From Nitrospina sp. (GTDB taxonomy: Bacteria; Nitrospinota; Nitrospinia; Nitrospinales; VA-1), in the NCBI GenBank assembly GCA_018647025.1, contig JABGTQ010000211.1, forward strand, positions 1 through 7,281: a stretch of 7,281 nucleotides of DNA, in the 5' to 3' direction. Made by a program: the position numbers and the translations under genes. The notes beneath the pieces are model-generated. The model did not search any database. It had not been told where the DNA came from and worked only from the letters and a program-made list of their open reading frames with translations. Shown here piece after piece: positions 1 through 6,162 of this stretch (positions are counted from its first letter, which is position 1; each line of letters begins with the position of its first letter).

Positions 1-225
1 AGTGGTATACATAAACAAGGCAATAACGGTCAATCGTTGGGTTGCGGCGTCTAAGTTTTCGCCATCTTCGTGTTCCCATAATTTTACAAAAAGTTCCGTG
101 ATTTTATCTTTATCGCTAATTATATCTTCGGTATCTAAATGTTTTAGAATAGGTTCTATATGTGCGGCTGCTTTTTTGGCAAAATCGGAATCTAATGTTA
201 ATTCGCTGTCTTTATTTTTAGTCAT
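1..225 (-). CDS. Hypothetical protein, N-terminal 75 residues (gene runs off left edge)
   Basis: Reading the complement from 225 down to 1 gives 75 sense codons with no stop, starting at ATG (223-225) and continuing past the window edge. The visible protein begins MTKNKDSELTLDSDFAKK and is acidic and charged (many D, E and K). It has no signal peptide or membrane segment at its N-terminus and a somewhat more hydrophobic stretch at the edge (LTVIALFMY). A GAAAG-like ribosome site lies about nine bases upstream on that strand. I do not recognise the family and assign no function. By eye its leucine codons are mostly TTA and its alanines GCC or GCA, while the rightward genes use more GCT; the sample is too small to argue for transfer. 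A plus-strand frame over the same bases has low-complexity, serine-rich content and is judged a shadow. The gene is divergent from thiO. Confidence 0.65.
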   Translation of the reverse strand, partial: MTKNKDSELTLDSDFAKKAAAHIEPILKHLDTEDIISDKDKITELFVKLWEHEDGENLDAATQRLTVIALFMYTT

Positions 226-462
226 AGTTAAGCTTTCAAAAAAATAGATTAAAAAAAATCCTTAGACACAGGAAACACCAGGTCCGACCTTTATTGTGGT
301 CTAGTTGTTCTCCAATACGTAATTATGTAACTCAAAAAGTAGCATATTGATGGGTAAAGTATCAAGGTTATTAGCAGTGGAGAATATAAGGCGAGAGAAG
401 GGCCGTACTGGTAGATTCAAGAGTTTTAACTATGAAATACTTTTTTTAACGCTATTCGATTT
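226..462. other. Divergent intergenic region between the left-edge gene and thiO
   Basis: No convincing gene lies in these 237 bases. Three short symmetric elements are visible. AGGTC-C-GACCT (280-290) has a second GGTC at 298-301 that could pair instead with GACC (286-289). A 14-bp near-palindrome TACGTAATTATGTA spans 316-329. TTGAT and ATCAA (347-351 and 361-365) form a third pair. A five-codon mini-frame (ATG at 432, TAA at 447-449) precedes thiO but has no ribosome site. I looked for the conserved CTGAGA and ACCTGATCTGGATAAT-like elements of a TPP riboswitch ahead of thiO and did not see them. The region should hold both divergent promoters. Confidence 0.6.
347..374 (+). promoter_or_regulatory. 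Candidate sigma70-type promoter for the thiO operon
   Basis: TTGATG (347-352) resembles a -35 box in its first four positions. TATTAG (369-374) resembles a -10 box at four of six positions, with a 16-base spacer. It would start transcription near 381, leaving a leader of about 80 bases before thiO. The match is modest and the region is AT-rich, so this is only the best-looking candidate I found. Confidence 0.2.
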
Positions 463-1575
463 ATGAAGCAGAATTTTTTTGACATAGTAATTATTGGCGC
501 CGGGGTTATTGGACATAGTATTGCATTCAAGTTGAAACAATGCCGGTCTGACCTCAGGTTAGCTGTTGTTGGAGATCCTATGAACTCGCTTATGGCTTCT
601 CGAGCTGCAGCTGGCATGCTGGCACCTTTTGGTGAATGTAATGAAGCAAATAGATTTTTTAGATTCTGTCGAGATTCTTTTCTGCAATACCCTGACTTTA
701 TTAAAAGCTTGATTTCTATAAGTAATATTCCCGTTTTCCTTTCCATGAAGGGTTCCTTGATCCCTTCATTTTCGTTGGATAATGGCTGGGAAAAAAAAGT
801 ACAGTTTTTTCGCGAACAAAATATTCCTCATGAAATTTGGTCGCCTGAGCGATCTAGGCAACTTGCTCCAGCTTTAGTGGAGTCCTGTGGAGAAGTAATG
901 TGGGTAGGAGAAGGTCAGGTTAATAATAGGGAAATGCACGATGCTCTTGTAACTGCTTCTAATAAACTGGGTGTTGAAATTATCGAAAAGAATGTGTCTG
1001 GTTTTATTCATGACTCCTCATCTGTGGAAGCCGCAGTCGTGGAAAAGCTGGAAGTTAGAGGCAAAAAATTTGTTCTTGCTTCTGGAAGTTGGTCATCGCA
1101 ATTGGGAGATGCTCTCGATGTTTCACTCCCAGTAAAACCAATAAAAGGCCAGATGTGCCGCGTGCAGGTCGAAGATGGTCAACTTGATTATACAGTCCAC
1201 GGTTTAATGACATATATTGCCCCATGGCAAGGAGGCAAAGGCTTTGTGCTGGGAACTACTATGGAGGACCGAGGATTTAACCCCATAATTGAAGATGATG
1301 TGATTCAAGGTCTTATTGACCGAGCGGCAGAGGTAATACCCTGCATTAAAGATGCACCACTGATTGAGAGTTGGACAGGCTTACGCCCAGCGGCTGAAGA
1401 TTTGATGCCTGTTATGGGGAAGAGCTCTCGTTATCAAAATCTTTTTTACTCAACAGGGCATTACCGAAACGGAATATTGCAAACACCGAAGCAGGCTGAT
1501 TATATTGTGGAAACAATTTTAGAAACTCTGACTGATGAGATATTAGAATTTTCTCCGAAGCGGTATAATTTATAA
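463..1575 (+). CDS. thiO: Glycine oxidase ThiO (FAD-dependent amine oxidase, DAO family)
   Basis: This is a 370-residue cytoplasmic flavoenzyme of the D-amino-acid oxidase superfamily. ThiO oxidises glycine to iminoacetic acid (dehydroglycine) with release of H2O2, supplying the C-N unit for the thiazole ring of thiamine. The sequence shows an N-terminal Rossmann FAD site IIGAGVIG (about residues 10-17; G12, G14, G17) and the ThiO-like segment ASRAAAGMLAP. GLRPAAEDLMP carries Arg308, which corresponds to the substrate-carboxylate arginine of Bacillus glycine oxidase. The C-terminal GHYRNGILQTP (H333 to P342) closes the FAD domain. The length is normal for the family (about 360-380). The ATG at 463 is the first start after an in-frame TGA at 433-435, and it puts the Rossmann motif at the expected position; no Shine-Dalgarno is visible. 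It is first in a probable operon, 21 bases ahead of bioA. No thiS or thiG is in the window. A related sarcosine or D-amino-acid oxidase is possible but less likely. Confidence 0.88.
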   Translation: MKQNFFDIVIIGAGVIGHSIAFKLKQCRSDLRLAVVGDPMNSLMASRAAAGMLAPFGECNEANRFFRFCRDSFLQYPDFIKSLISISNIPVFLSMKGSLIPSFSLDNGWEKKVQFFREQNIPHEIWSPERSRQLAPALVESCGEVMWVGEGQVNNREMHDALVTASNKLGVEIIEKNVSGFIHDSSSVEAAVVEKLEVRGKKFVLASGSWSSQLGDALDVSLPVKPIKGQMCRVQVEDGQLDYTVHGLMTYIAPWQGGKGFVLGTTMEDRGFNPIIEDDVIQGLIDRAAEVIPCIKDAPLIESWTGLRPAAEDLMPVMGKSSRYQNLFYSTGHYRNGILQTPKQADYIVETILETLTDEILEFSPKRYNL

Positions 1576-1596
1576 TTCAATCAAAATATTTATATT

Positions 1597-2955
1597 ATGC
1601 TCAGTAATAATAGCGAGAATTACGACCTGAAACGCGATTTAAAAAATATTTGGCATCCATGCACTCAGATGAAGGAGCACGAATCGGAACCTCCTCTTCT
1701 TATTGAAAAAGGTGATGGAATTTACCTTATTGACAGGAATGGTAAACGGTACATAGATGTTATTTCATCCTGGTGGGTAAATCTGTTTGGTCACAATCAT
1801 CCACATCTAAACAAAGCTATAAAGAATCAGTTAGATCAGATGGCGCATGTAATGTTTGCTGGTATTACACATGCTCCTGCTATTAACTTGGCTGAGACTT
1901 TAGTTGAGTTGACACCGCCAAACTTAACAAAGGTATTTTTTTCTGATAATGGTTCTACCTCAGTAGAAATTGCTCTCAAAATGAGCCTTCAATACTGGCA
2001 ACAAAGTGGAGAAAAACAACGCACGAAATTTATTTATCTTTCCGGTGGCTACCATGGGGAAACTCTTGGAGCTTTATCGGTTTGTGGAATAAATTTATTT
2101 CGAGAAAAATTTAATGGCGTGCTTATGCAAAATCTGGAAGTGCAAGGTCCAGATTGCTATCGATGCCCATATGATCTCAAGCCAGATAGTTGCCAGGCTG
2201 AATGTTTTGAACATTTAGAGAAAACACTAAACGAAAACAGAGGGACTGTTGCAGGTGTGATTGTTGAACCACTTGTTCAGGGTGCAGCTGGCATGAAAAT
2301 CTATTCCCCGGTTTACCTTAAAAAGCTGCAGGAAGCCTGTGAAGATTCTCAAACTCATACGATTTATGACGAGGTCGCAGTTGGGTTTGGTCGTACCGGT
2401 AGTCTTTTTGTTTGTGATAGCCACGGACTAAAGCCTACATTTTTATGTTTATCTAAAGGTATTACTTCAGGTTATTTACCCCTTGCAGCAACATTGACAA
2501 GTGACCTGATTTATCAGACATTTTACGGTGAACACGCATCTATGAAACTGTTTGTACACAGTCATAGTTACTCGGCAAACCCTTTAGCTTGTGCTTGTGC
2601 AAACGAAACATTGTCTCTACTGACAAAAAATAATTTTTTAGAAAACTTGAAGCCTAAAATTAAATTTATTGGCGAAACAGGAAGCTTATTCAATGAATAT
2701 AAATGGTGTGGTGAGTTCAGGCAAAAAGGAATGATAGCTGCTATTGAGTTAGTGCGCGATAAATTGAGCAAGGATACTTTCCATTTGAAAGACCGAGTGG
2801 GACATAAGATTTATCTTGAAGGACTGAAAAGAGGTGTTTTAATGAGGCCTTTGGGGGATGTCATTTATTTTATACCACCTTTAATTATTACAAATGAAGA
2901 AATTAAGGTCATGATGGATGCGGCGCTCGAAAGTATTGAGGCTGTACTTAGTTAA
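1597..2955 (+). CDS. bioA: Adenosylmethionine-8-amino-7-oxononanoate aminotransferase (BioA)
   Basis: This 452-residue class III PLP aminotransferase converts 7-keto-8-aminopelargonate to 7,8-diaminopelargonate in biotin synthesis, using S-adenosylmethionine as amino donor. BioA hallmarks are clear. IWHPCTQ (18-24) is the substrate-recognition start of the family. SSWWVNLFGHNHP carries the paired Trp59-Trp60. GGYHGET carries Tyr152. DEVAVGFGRTG carries Asp258, which contacts the PLP ring nitrogen, and LSKGITSGYLP carries Lys287, the Schiff-base lysine. A segment with four cysteines (C187, C190, C199, C203) sits in the middle; similar Cys-containing inserts occur in Bacillus-type BioA. The length fits the family. 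The start at 1597 leaves 17 residues before the IWHP motif, as expected, but no Shine-Dalgarno is seen in the 21-base gap after thiO, so translation may be coupled or SD-independent. The other biotin genes (bioB, bioD, bioF) are not in the window. Confidence 0.93.
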   Translation: MLSNNSENYDLKRDLKNIWHPCTQMKEHESEPPLLIEKGDGIYLIDRNGKRYIDVISSWWVNLFGHNHPHLNKAIKNQLDQMAHVMFAGITHAPAINLAETLVELTPPNLTKVFFSDNGSTSVEIALKMSLQYWQQSGEKQRTKFIYLSGGYHGETLGALSVCGINLFREKFNGVLMQNLEVQGPDCYRCPYDLKPDSCQAECFEHLEKTLNENRGTVAGVIVEPLVQGAAGMKIYSPVYLKKLQEACEDSQTHTIYDEVAVGFGRTGSLFVCDSHGLKPTFLCLSKGITSGYLPLAATLTSDLIYQTFYGEHASMKLFVHSHSYSANPLACACANETLSLLTKNNFLENLKPKIKFIGETGSLFNEYKWCGEFRQKGMIAAIELVRDKLSKDTFHLKDRVGHKIYLEGLKRGVLMRPLGDVIYFIPPLIITNEEIKVMMDAALESIEAVLS

Positions 2956-2963
2956 TTTTACTT

Positions 2964-2970
2964 GAAAGGA
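2964..2970 (+). promoter_or_regulatory. Ribosome binding site deciding the start of the pterin gene
   Basis: GAAAGGA lies nine bases upstream of the ATG at 2980. It overlaps the alternative in-frame TTG at 2962, which would place the ribosome site inside the coding region. The ATG at 2980 is therefore preferred; it also gives the usual N-terminus of the family (MYEV followed by the first beta strand). Confidence 0.7.
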
Positions 2971-2979
2971 AATTTTGTA

Positions 2980-3348
2980 ATGTATGAGGTGACAGTAAAG
3001 ACAGGGTTTTCAGCTGCACATCAACTTCGCTACTACGATGGGAAATATGAAAACTTGCATGGTCATAACTGGACTGCAATCGTAACTGTGGAAACTAAGG
3101 AACTAGATGAGATTGGACTGGGAGTTGACTTTATAGTTCTTAAAAAAAATGTTGTGGATATTTTAAGTCGTCTTGATTATAAAAATATTAACGAAGTTCC
3201 ACCATTTGACTCAAAAAATCCTTCTGCTGAAAATATTTCTCGATGGTTATTTGAGGAGCTGGTCAATTCTATAAATAATGATAATGCTCGTTTAAAAAGG
3301 GTAGAAATTAAAGAGTTTGATGACTGCGGTGCCGCTTACTTTGAATAA
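2980..3348 (+). CDS. QueD/6-pyruvoyl-tetrahydropterin synthase family protein, PTPS-III-like (ExxHGH)
   Basis: This is a 122-residue T-fold enzyme of COG0720. Relatives act on 7,8-dihydroneopterin triphosphate: QueD makes 6-carboxytetrahydropterin for queuosine, PTPS makes 6-pyruvoyl-tetrahydropterin, and PTPS-III makes 6-hydroxymethyl-dihydropterin, bypassing FolB in folate synthesis. All three zinc ligands are present: H14 in FSAAHQL, and H27 and H29 in LHGHNW. The catalytic cysteine of the QueD/PTPS motif CxxxHGH is Tyr23 here, while Glu24 gives ExxHGH, the published PTPS-III signature. The Asp-His pair usually seen as LDH is LDY (D66, Y67). NPSAENISRWLFEEL (80-94) and the pterin-anchoring glutamate (E112 in IKEF) are kept. 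The gene starts 24 bases after bioA and likely shares its operon, in keeping with a cofactor role. Automated annotation would probably call it QueD; I infer a folate role. Family certain, reaction not. Confidence 0.85.
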   Translation: MYEVTVKTGFSAAHQLRYYDGKYENLHGHNWTAIVTVETKELDEIGLGVDFIVLKKNVVDILSRLDYKNINEVPPFDSKNPSAENISRWLFEELVNSINNDNARLKRVEIKEFDDCGAAYFE

Positions 3349-3544
3349 GAAAACTTTTCATTTTATTGTGATTAAGTTTTTTAAAATTTGAGAGTGATTG
3401 TTTTTTTTTAACTAGTTTTTAAAATCTCTTTAAAAGACGGTTTCTTCTCAAGGCTATCTTTTTAGTAATTAAAAATCTTTTAAATTTAGAGTCTATTCTA
3501 TTCCCCCCTAAGGCGAATTTAACAACTGACTCCTTATAAAATTT
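3349..3544. other. AT-rich intergenic region before the antiporter gene
   Basis: No gene is visible in these 196 bases, which are rich in T and A runs. A 9-bp inverted repeat, TTTAAAAGA (3429-3437) and TCTTTTAAA (3476-3484), is present, with a competing TCTTTT between the arms; at this composition it may be chance. A run of six C (3503-3508) stands out. TTGTTT (3398-3403) and TAAAAT (3420-3425), spaced 16, are a possible but weak promoter for the antiporter. I see no GC-rich hairpin followed by T residues that would mark a clear terminator for the upstream operon. Confidence 0.5.
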
Positions 3545-5539
3545 ATGGCGCATCATTTAATTAAAGATCTTATCCTTTTGTTGTTAGTTTCCCTTCCCAT
3601 AAATATTATTTTCCACCGTATTAAATTCCCCTCAGTTATGGGTTATCTGGTAGCTGGAGTGTTAATCGGACCTCATGGATTGAAGCTGATATCAGATGTT
3701 TCAGCAGTAAAAGAGCTAGCAGAAATAGGGGTGGTTTTGCTTTTATTTGTGATTGGTTTGGAGTTTTCTTTAGGGCGCATCCTCAAAAATTTAGCTTCAA
3801 TTCTAGGGGCTGGAGGACTTCAGCTAGGAATGACTACACTTGCCGTGTGGTTTGTTTTTTCTGAAATGAACTTCCAACAAAACCAAAGTATTGTTCTAGG
3901 TCTGATCGTTGCTTTGAGTAGTACCGCAATTGTTCTAAAAATGATTACCGATAATGCTGAAATAGACACGCTATCAGGAAAGCTTTGTGTTGGGATTCTT
4001 TTGTTTCAGGATTTATGTGTCGTTCCAATTATGATTCTTTTACCTCTTCTGGGTCAGTCAGAAGTGCACTCTAATCTTGACTTTATCTTGGAGGTAGCCA
4101 AGTCACTTCTTGCCGTGGTAACAATTTATTTTCTCTTTCGATGGGTTGTCCCGAAAATTTTGGCAGGGGTAGCTCGTGTAGGCAATAAGGAGCATCTCAC
4201 TTTATCAGTGGTATTTATAATTCTTTTCACCGGTTGGATCTCTCAGCAAATGGGTTTGACTTTGGCCATGGGAGCCTTGATTGCCGGAATGATTATTTCT
4301 GAATCTGAATATAACCATCAGATTATTCTCGATATTTTGCCACTGAGAGACTATTTCAGTAGTATTTTCTTTATATCTGTTGGCATGCTTTTGCAAATAG
4401 ATATATTTACAAGTTCCTTTTTTACTTGCCTTGGACTTACTGTGCTTGTTGTTTTAGTTAAAGGATTTTTTGCTACTTTAGCTTGTTTTCTTGTTCGAGT
4501 CCCTTTAAGGATTTCCTTTGTAGTTGGAATGCGGTTGGCTCAAGTTGGAGAATTTTCTTTAATCCTTTCTGCTATGGCATTAAACCAGGGGTTATTAGAT
4601 TCTCATCAGTATCAGCTGTTACTTATAGTTTCTATTCTTTCCATGCTTTTGGCCCCGCTTTTGATTCAGGTTTCAACAGGACTTTCAATCAAGTTGTTTT
4701 CTAAGTGGAAGTCTAAAGAAATTCCTTCAAACGAAAGTAAGACTACTAAGCTTAAAGATCATGTGGTTATTGTTGGATACGGCGTTGGTGGCAGGACGCT
4801 TGCCCAGGTTCTTCTTGAAGCAAAAATTTCTTTTGTTGTTCTGGATTTGGACGGTGAGAGAATAAGGAGAGCCTTGACCGAAGGAATCACGATTCTTTAT
4901 GGTGATTGTGCTCAAGAACAAACATTGATTCGCGCCGGTTTAAGGGAGGCTCGCATGATAGTTTTGAAAATTTCAGACTACACAGTTACGGAAAAAACAG
5001 TTCGCCTTTCACGCAAGATTAATCCTCAAGTCAATATTATGGTTCGAACTCGACGAACAGATCAAGTTGAAGAACTTAAAAATGCTGGAGCGGATCAGGT
5101 GATTCCTGAAGAATTTGAAACGTCTGTAGAAATTTTTTCTAGAGTGTTGCGAGACTATCACGTTCCTAATAATATTATTGAACAACAGGTTGAACTGATC
5201 AGGTTGGAAGGCTACAGCATGTTTCGTGGGATAGCCTTAAATACAAAAAGTTTTAAGAAGTTTTCCGCCTATTTGACGGCTTCCCTTTCAGAGTCATACT
5301 TTGTGTCAGAAGATAGCTGGGCTCTTGAAAAAACAATAGGGGATATAAATATTCCGACTAGAACAGGGGCAGTTGTCATTGCCTTGGTAAAAAAAAACAA
5401 GCCTTATCCCAACCCTGATCAAAAATTAATTGTCCAGTCTGGGGATATTTTTATTCTTCTGGGCAGTCATGTTCAATTAGATCAGTCATTAAAAATGCTA
5501 AGATATGGGCACTTGGATGGAAAGGAAAAAACTAATTAA
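3545..5539 (+). CDS. CPA2-family monovalent cation:proton antiporter with TrkA-N/RCK and TrkA-C domains (KefB/YbaL-like)
   Basis: This 664-residue inner-membrane protein would exchange K+ or Na+ for protons. Residues about 5-380 form the Na+/H+ exchanger domain with roughly a dozen hydrophobic segments. It includes FPSVMGYLVAGVLIGPHG (28-45), LLFVIGLEFS (Glu73) and LLFQD (Gln155-Asp156), matching the conserved Q-D of KefB/KefC. A charged linker follows, then a TrkA-N/RCK domain: HVVIVGYGVGG (406-416) has the GxGxxG dinucleotide loop, the second strand ends in acidic LDLD (433-436), and YGDCAQEQTL is the next conserved segment. The end, with GAVVIALVKKNKPYPNP and SGDIFILLGS, is a TrkA-C domain. 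This architecture suggests NAD(H)- or ligand-gated K+/H+ exchange; substrate and ligand cannot be read from sequence. The ATG at 3545 gives the right N-terminus, though no Shine-Dalgarno is evident. No KefF/KefG-type ancillary subunit gene is adjacent. Confidence 0.9.
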   Translation: MAHHLIKDLILLLLVSLPINIIFHRIKFPSVMGYLVAGVLIGPHGLKLISDVSAVKELAEIGVVLLLFVIGLEFSLGRILKNLASILGAGGLQLGMTTLAVWFVFSEMNFQQNQSIVLGLIVALSSTAIVLKMITDNAEIDTLSGKLCVGILLFQDLCVVPIMILLPLLGQSEVHSNLDFILEVAKSLLAVVTIYFLFRWVVPKILAGVARVGNKEHLTLSVVFIILFTGWISQQMGLTLAMGALIAGMIISESEYNHQIILDILPLRDYFSSIFFISVGMLLQIDIFTSSFFTCLGLTVLVVLVKGFFATLACFLVRVPLRISFVVGMRLAQVGEFSLILSAMALNQGLLDSHQYQLLLIVSILSMLLAPLLIQVSTGLSIKLFSKWKSKEIPSNESKTTKLKDHVVIVGYGVGGRTLAQVLLEAKISFVVLDLDGERIRRALTEGITILYGDCAQEQTLIRAGLREARMIVLKISDYTVTEKTVRLSRKINPQVNIMVRTRRTDQVEELKNAGADQVIPEEFETSVEIFSRVLRDYHVPNNIIEQQVELIRLEGYSMFRGIALNTKSFKKFSAYLTASLSESYFVSEDSWALEKTIGDINIPTRTGAVVIALVKKNKPYPNPDQKLIVQSGDIFILLGSHVQLDQSLKMLRYGHLDGKEKTN

Positions 5540-5569
5540 GAATTAATCTAAGCATTTTTTAAGCAGTTT

Positions 5570-5598
5570 TTGAGGCTAAAATTTTGGTTTGGTATGAA
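5570..5598 (+). promoter_or_regulatory. Candidate promoter for crcB with extended -10
   Basis: TTGAGG (5570-5575) and TATGAA (5593-5598) are separated by 17 bases, each matching four of six sigma70 consensus positions. The -10 is preceded by TGG, giving a TGn extended -10. Transcription would start near 5605, leaving a leader of about 115 bases before crcB. It would make crcB independent of the antiporter gene. Confidence 0.35.
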
Positions 5599-5640
5599 AT
5601 AGAGTAAAAGAGTCTAATAAATTTTGGTGATATGGGTTCT

Positions 5641-5712
5641 ATGAAAACCTTTGTGAAAAAAGTATTTCTAATAACTTGTATCCTTAAGTATTACGAGGGT
5701 TTTTCTCTATAA
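5641..5712 (+). CDS. Possible 23-codon leader peptide ending on the crcB ribosome site
   Basis: An ATG at 5641 opens a 23-residue frame beginning MKTFVKKVFLITCIL, with a basic N-terminus and a short hydrophobic core. An in-frame ATG at 5632 would add three residues. GGTGAT (5626-5631) is a weak ribosome site nine bases ahead. The stop TAA (5710-5712) overlaps the first bases of the strong AAGGAGG of crcB, a geometry that would allow translational coupling or leader control. There is no homology I recognise, and a frame this short occurs by chance, so this is a candidate only. Confidence 0.2.
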   Translation: MKTFVKKVFLITCILKYYEGFSL

Positions 5713-5717
5713 GGAGG
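5711..5717 (+). promoter_or_regulatory. Strong Shine-Dalgarno of crcB
   Basis: AAGGAGG lies four bases before the ATG at 5722. It is the best ribosome site in the window and fixes the crcB start. Confidence 0.85.
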
Positions 5718-5721
5718 CAAA

Positions 5722-6108
5722 ATGCCCCTGTGGCTGATAATTGGTGTTGGTAGTTTTGTAGGTGGTATTTTGAGGTATTGGGTTAGTGGATGGGTTCAAA
5801 GTGGTGCCCTAACTTTTCCCTTAGGAACACTTAGTGTTAATTTTATAGGGAGCTTAGTTTTGAGTCTTATCATGTACCTTTCTGAGTATGTAGGGTTTTT
5901 TAGTCAGGAGGTTCGAGTTTTTTGGACCATTGGTCTTCTGGGATCATTTACCACGATGTCTACTTTCAGTTATGAGTCTTTTCGGTTACTTGAACAAAAC
6001 GAAAACATACTATTTGGATTGAATATATTGGGCACGCTAGTCTTGACTCTAGCCGCAGTCTATATAGGGAAAATCATCGTGCTAAATTTTATGGTGGGAG
6101 TAAAATAA
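5722..6108 (+). CDS. crcB: Fluoride ion channel CrcB/FluC
   Basis: This small inner-membrane protein of 128 residues has four hydrophobic segments, the usual size for Fluc channels, which form antiparallel dual-topology dimers and export toxic fluoride. The family signatures are in order: GSFVGGILRYW (10-20) with Arg18, PLGTLSVNFIGS (33-44) with the pore-lining Asn40, and GLLGSFTTMSTFSYE (71-85), the helix break around the central Na+ site. The two-phenylalanine box normally read as TTFSTF is TTMSTF here, with Met79 at the first position and Phe82 kept. A single gene of this length is consistent with a homodimer; no second crcB copy is seen in the window. It lies 182 bases after the antiporter gene, with its own candidate promoter, and 133 bases before the DHS-like gene. 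A well-formed fluoride riboswitch was not found in its leader. Confidence 0.93.
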   Translation: MPLWLIIGVGSFVGGILRYWVSGWVQSGALTFPLGTLSVNFIGSLVLSLIMYLSEYVGFFSQEVRVFWTIGLLGSFTTMSTFSYESFRLLEQNENILFGLNILGTLVLTLAAVYIGKIIVLNFMVGVK

Positions 6109-6133
6109 GAAAATACAAAAATATACTTAAAAA

Positions 6134-6162
6134 TTATTATTACAATGTGACTACAGTATAAA
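6134..6162 (+). promoter_or_regulatory. Candidate promoter for the DHS-like gene
   Basis: TATAAA (6157-6162) matches five of six positions of a -10 box. TTATTA (6134-6139) is a poor -35 at 17-base spacing. The -10 overlaps the first of three heptamers described at 6154-6221, so a repressor bound there could block it. Initiation would be near 6169. Confidence 0.3.

Noticed and set aside
2..247. Plus-strand reading frame at the left edge
   Set aside because: It overlaps the better minus-strand gene, has serine-rich low-complexity content and no ribosome site.
226..462. TPP riboswitch ahead of thiO
   Set aside because: None of the conserved thi-box segments could be found in the leader.
426..746. 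Minus-strand frame antisense to the start of thiO
   Set aside because: The overlapping thiO frame has clear family motifs; the antisense translation has none.
2962..2979. TTG start giving six extra residues to the pterin gene
   Set aside because: The ribosome site GAAAGGA would lie inside that coding region; the ATG at 2980 matches the family N-terminus.
5491..5560. Intrinsic terminator after the antiporter from AAAAATGCT (5491-5499) and AGCATTTTT (5551-5559)
   Set aside because: The arms pair perfectly over nine bases but the loop is about 51 bases, begins within the coding region and the stem is AT-rich; the T-run belongs to the stem and does not follow it.
5626..5685. A confident fluoride riboswitch upstream of crcB
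   Set aside because: Only fragments of the consensus are present. The P1 stem that should enclose the ATGGNGTT-type loop does not pair, so I kept it as a question under findings and not as an annotated RNA.
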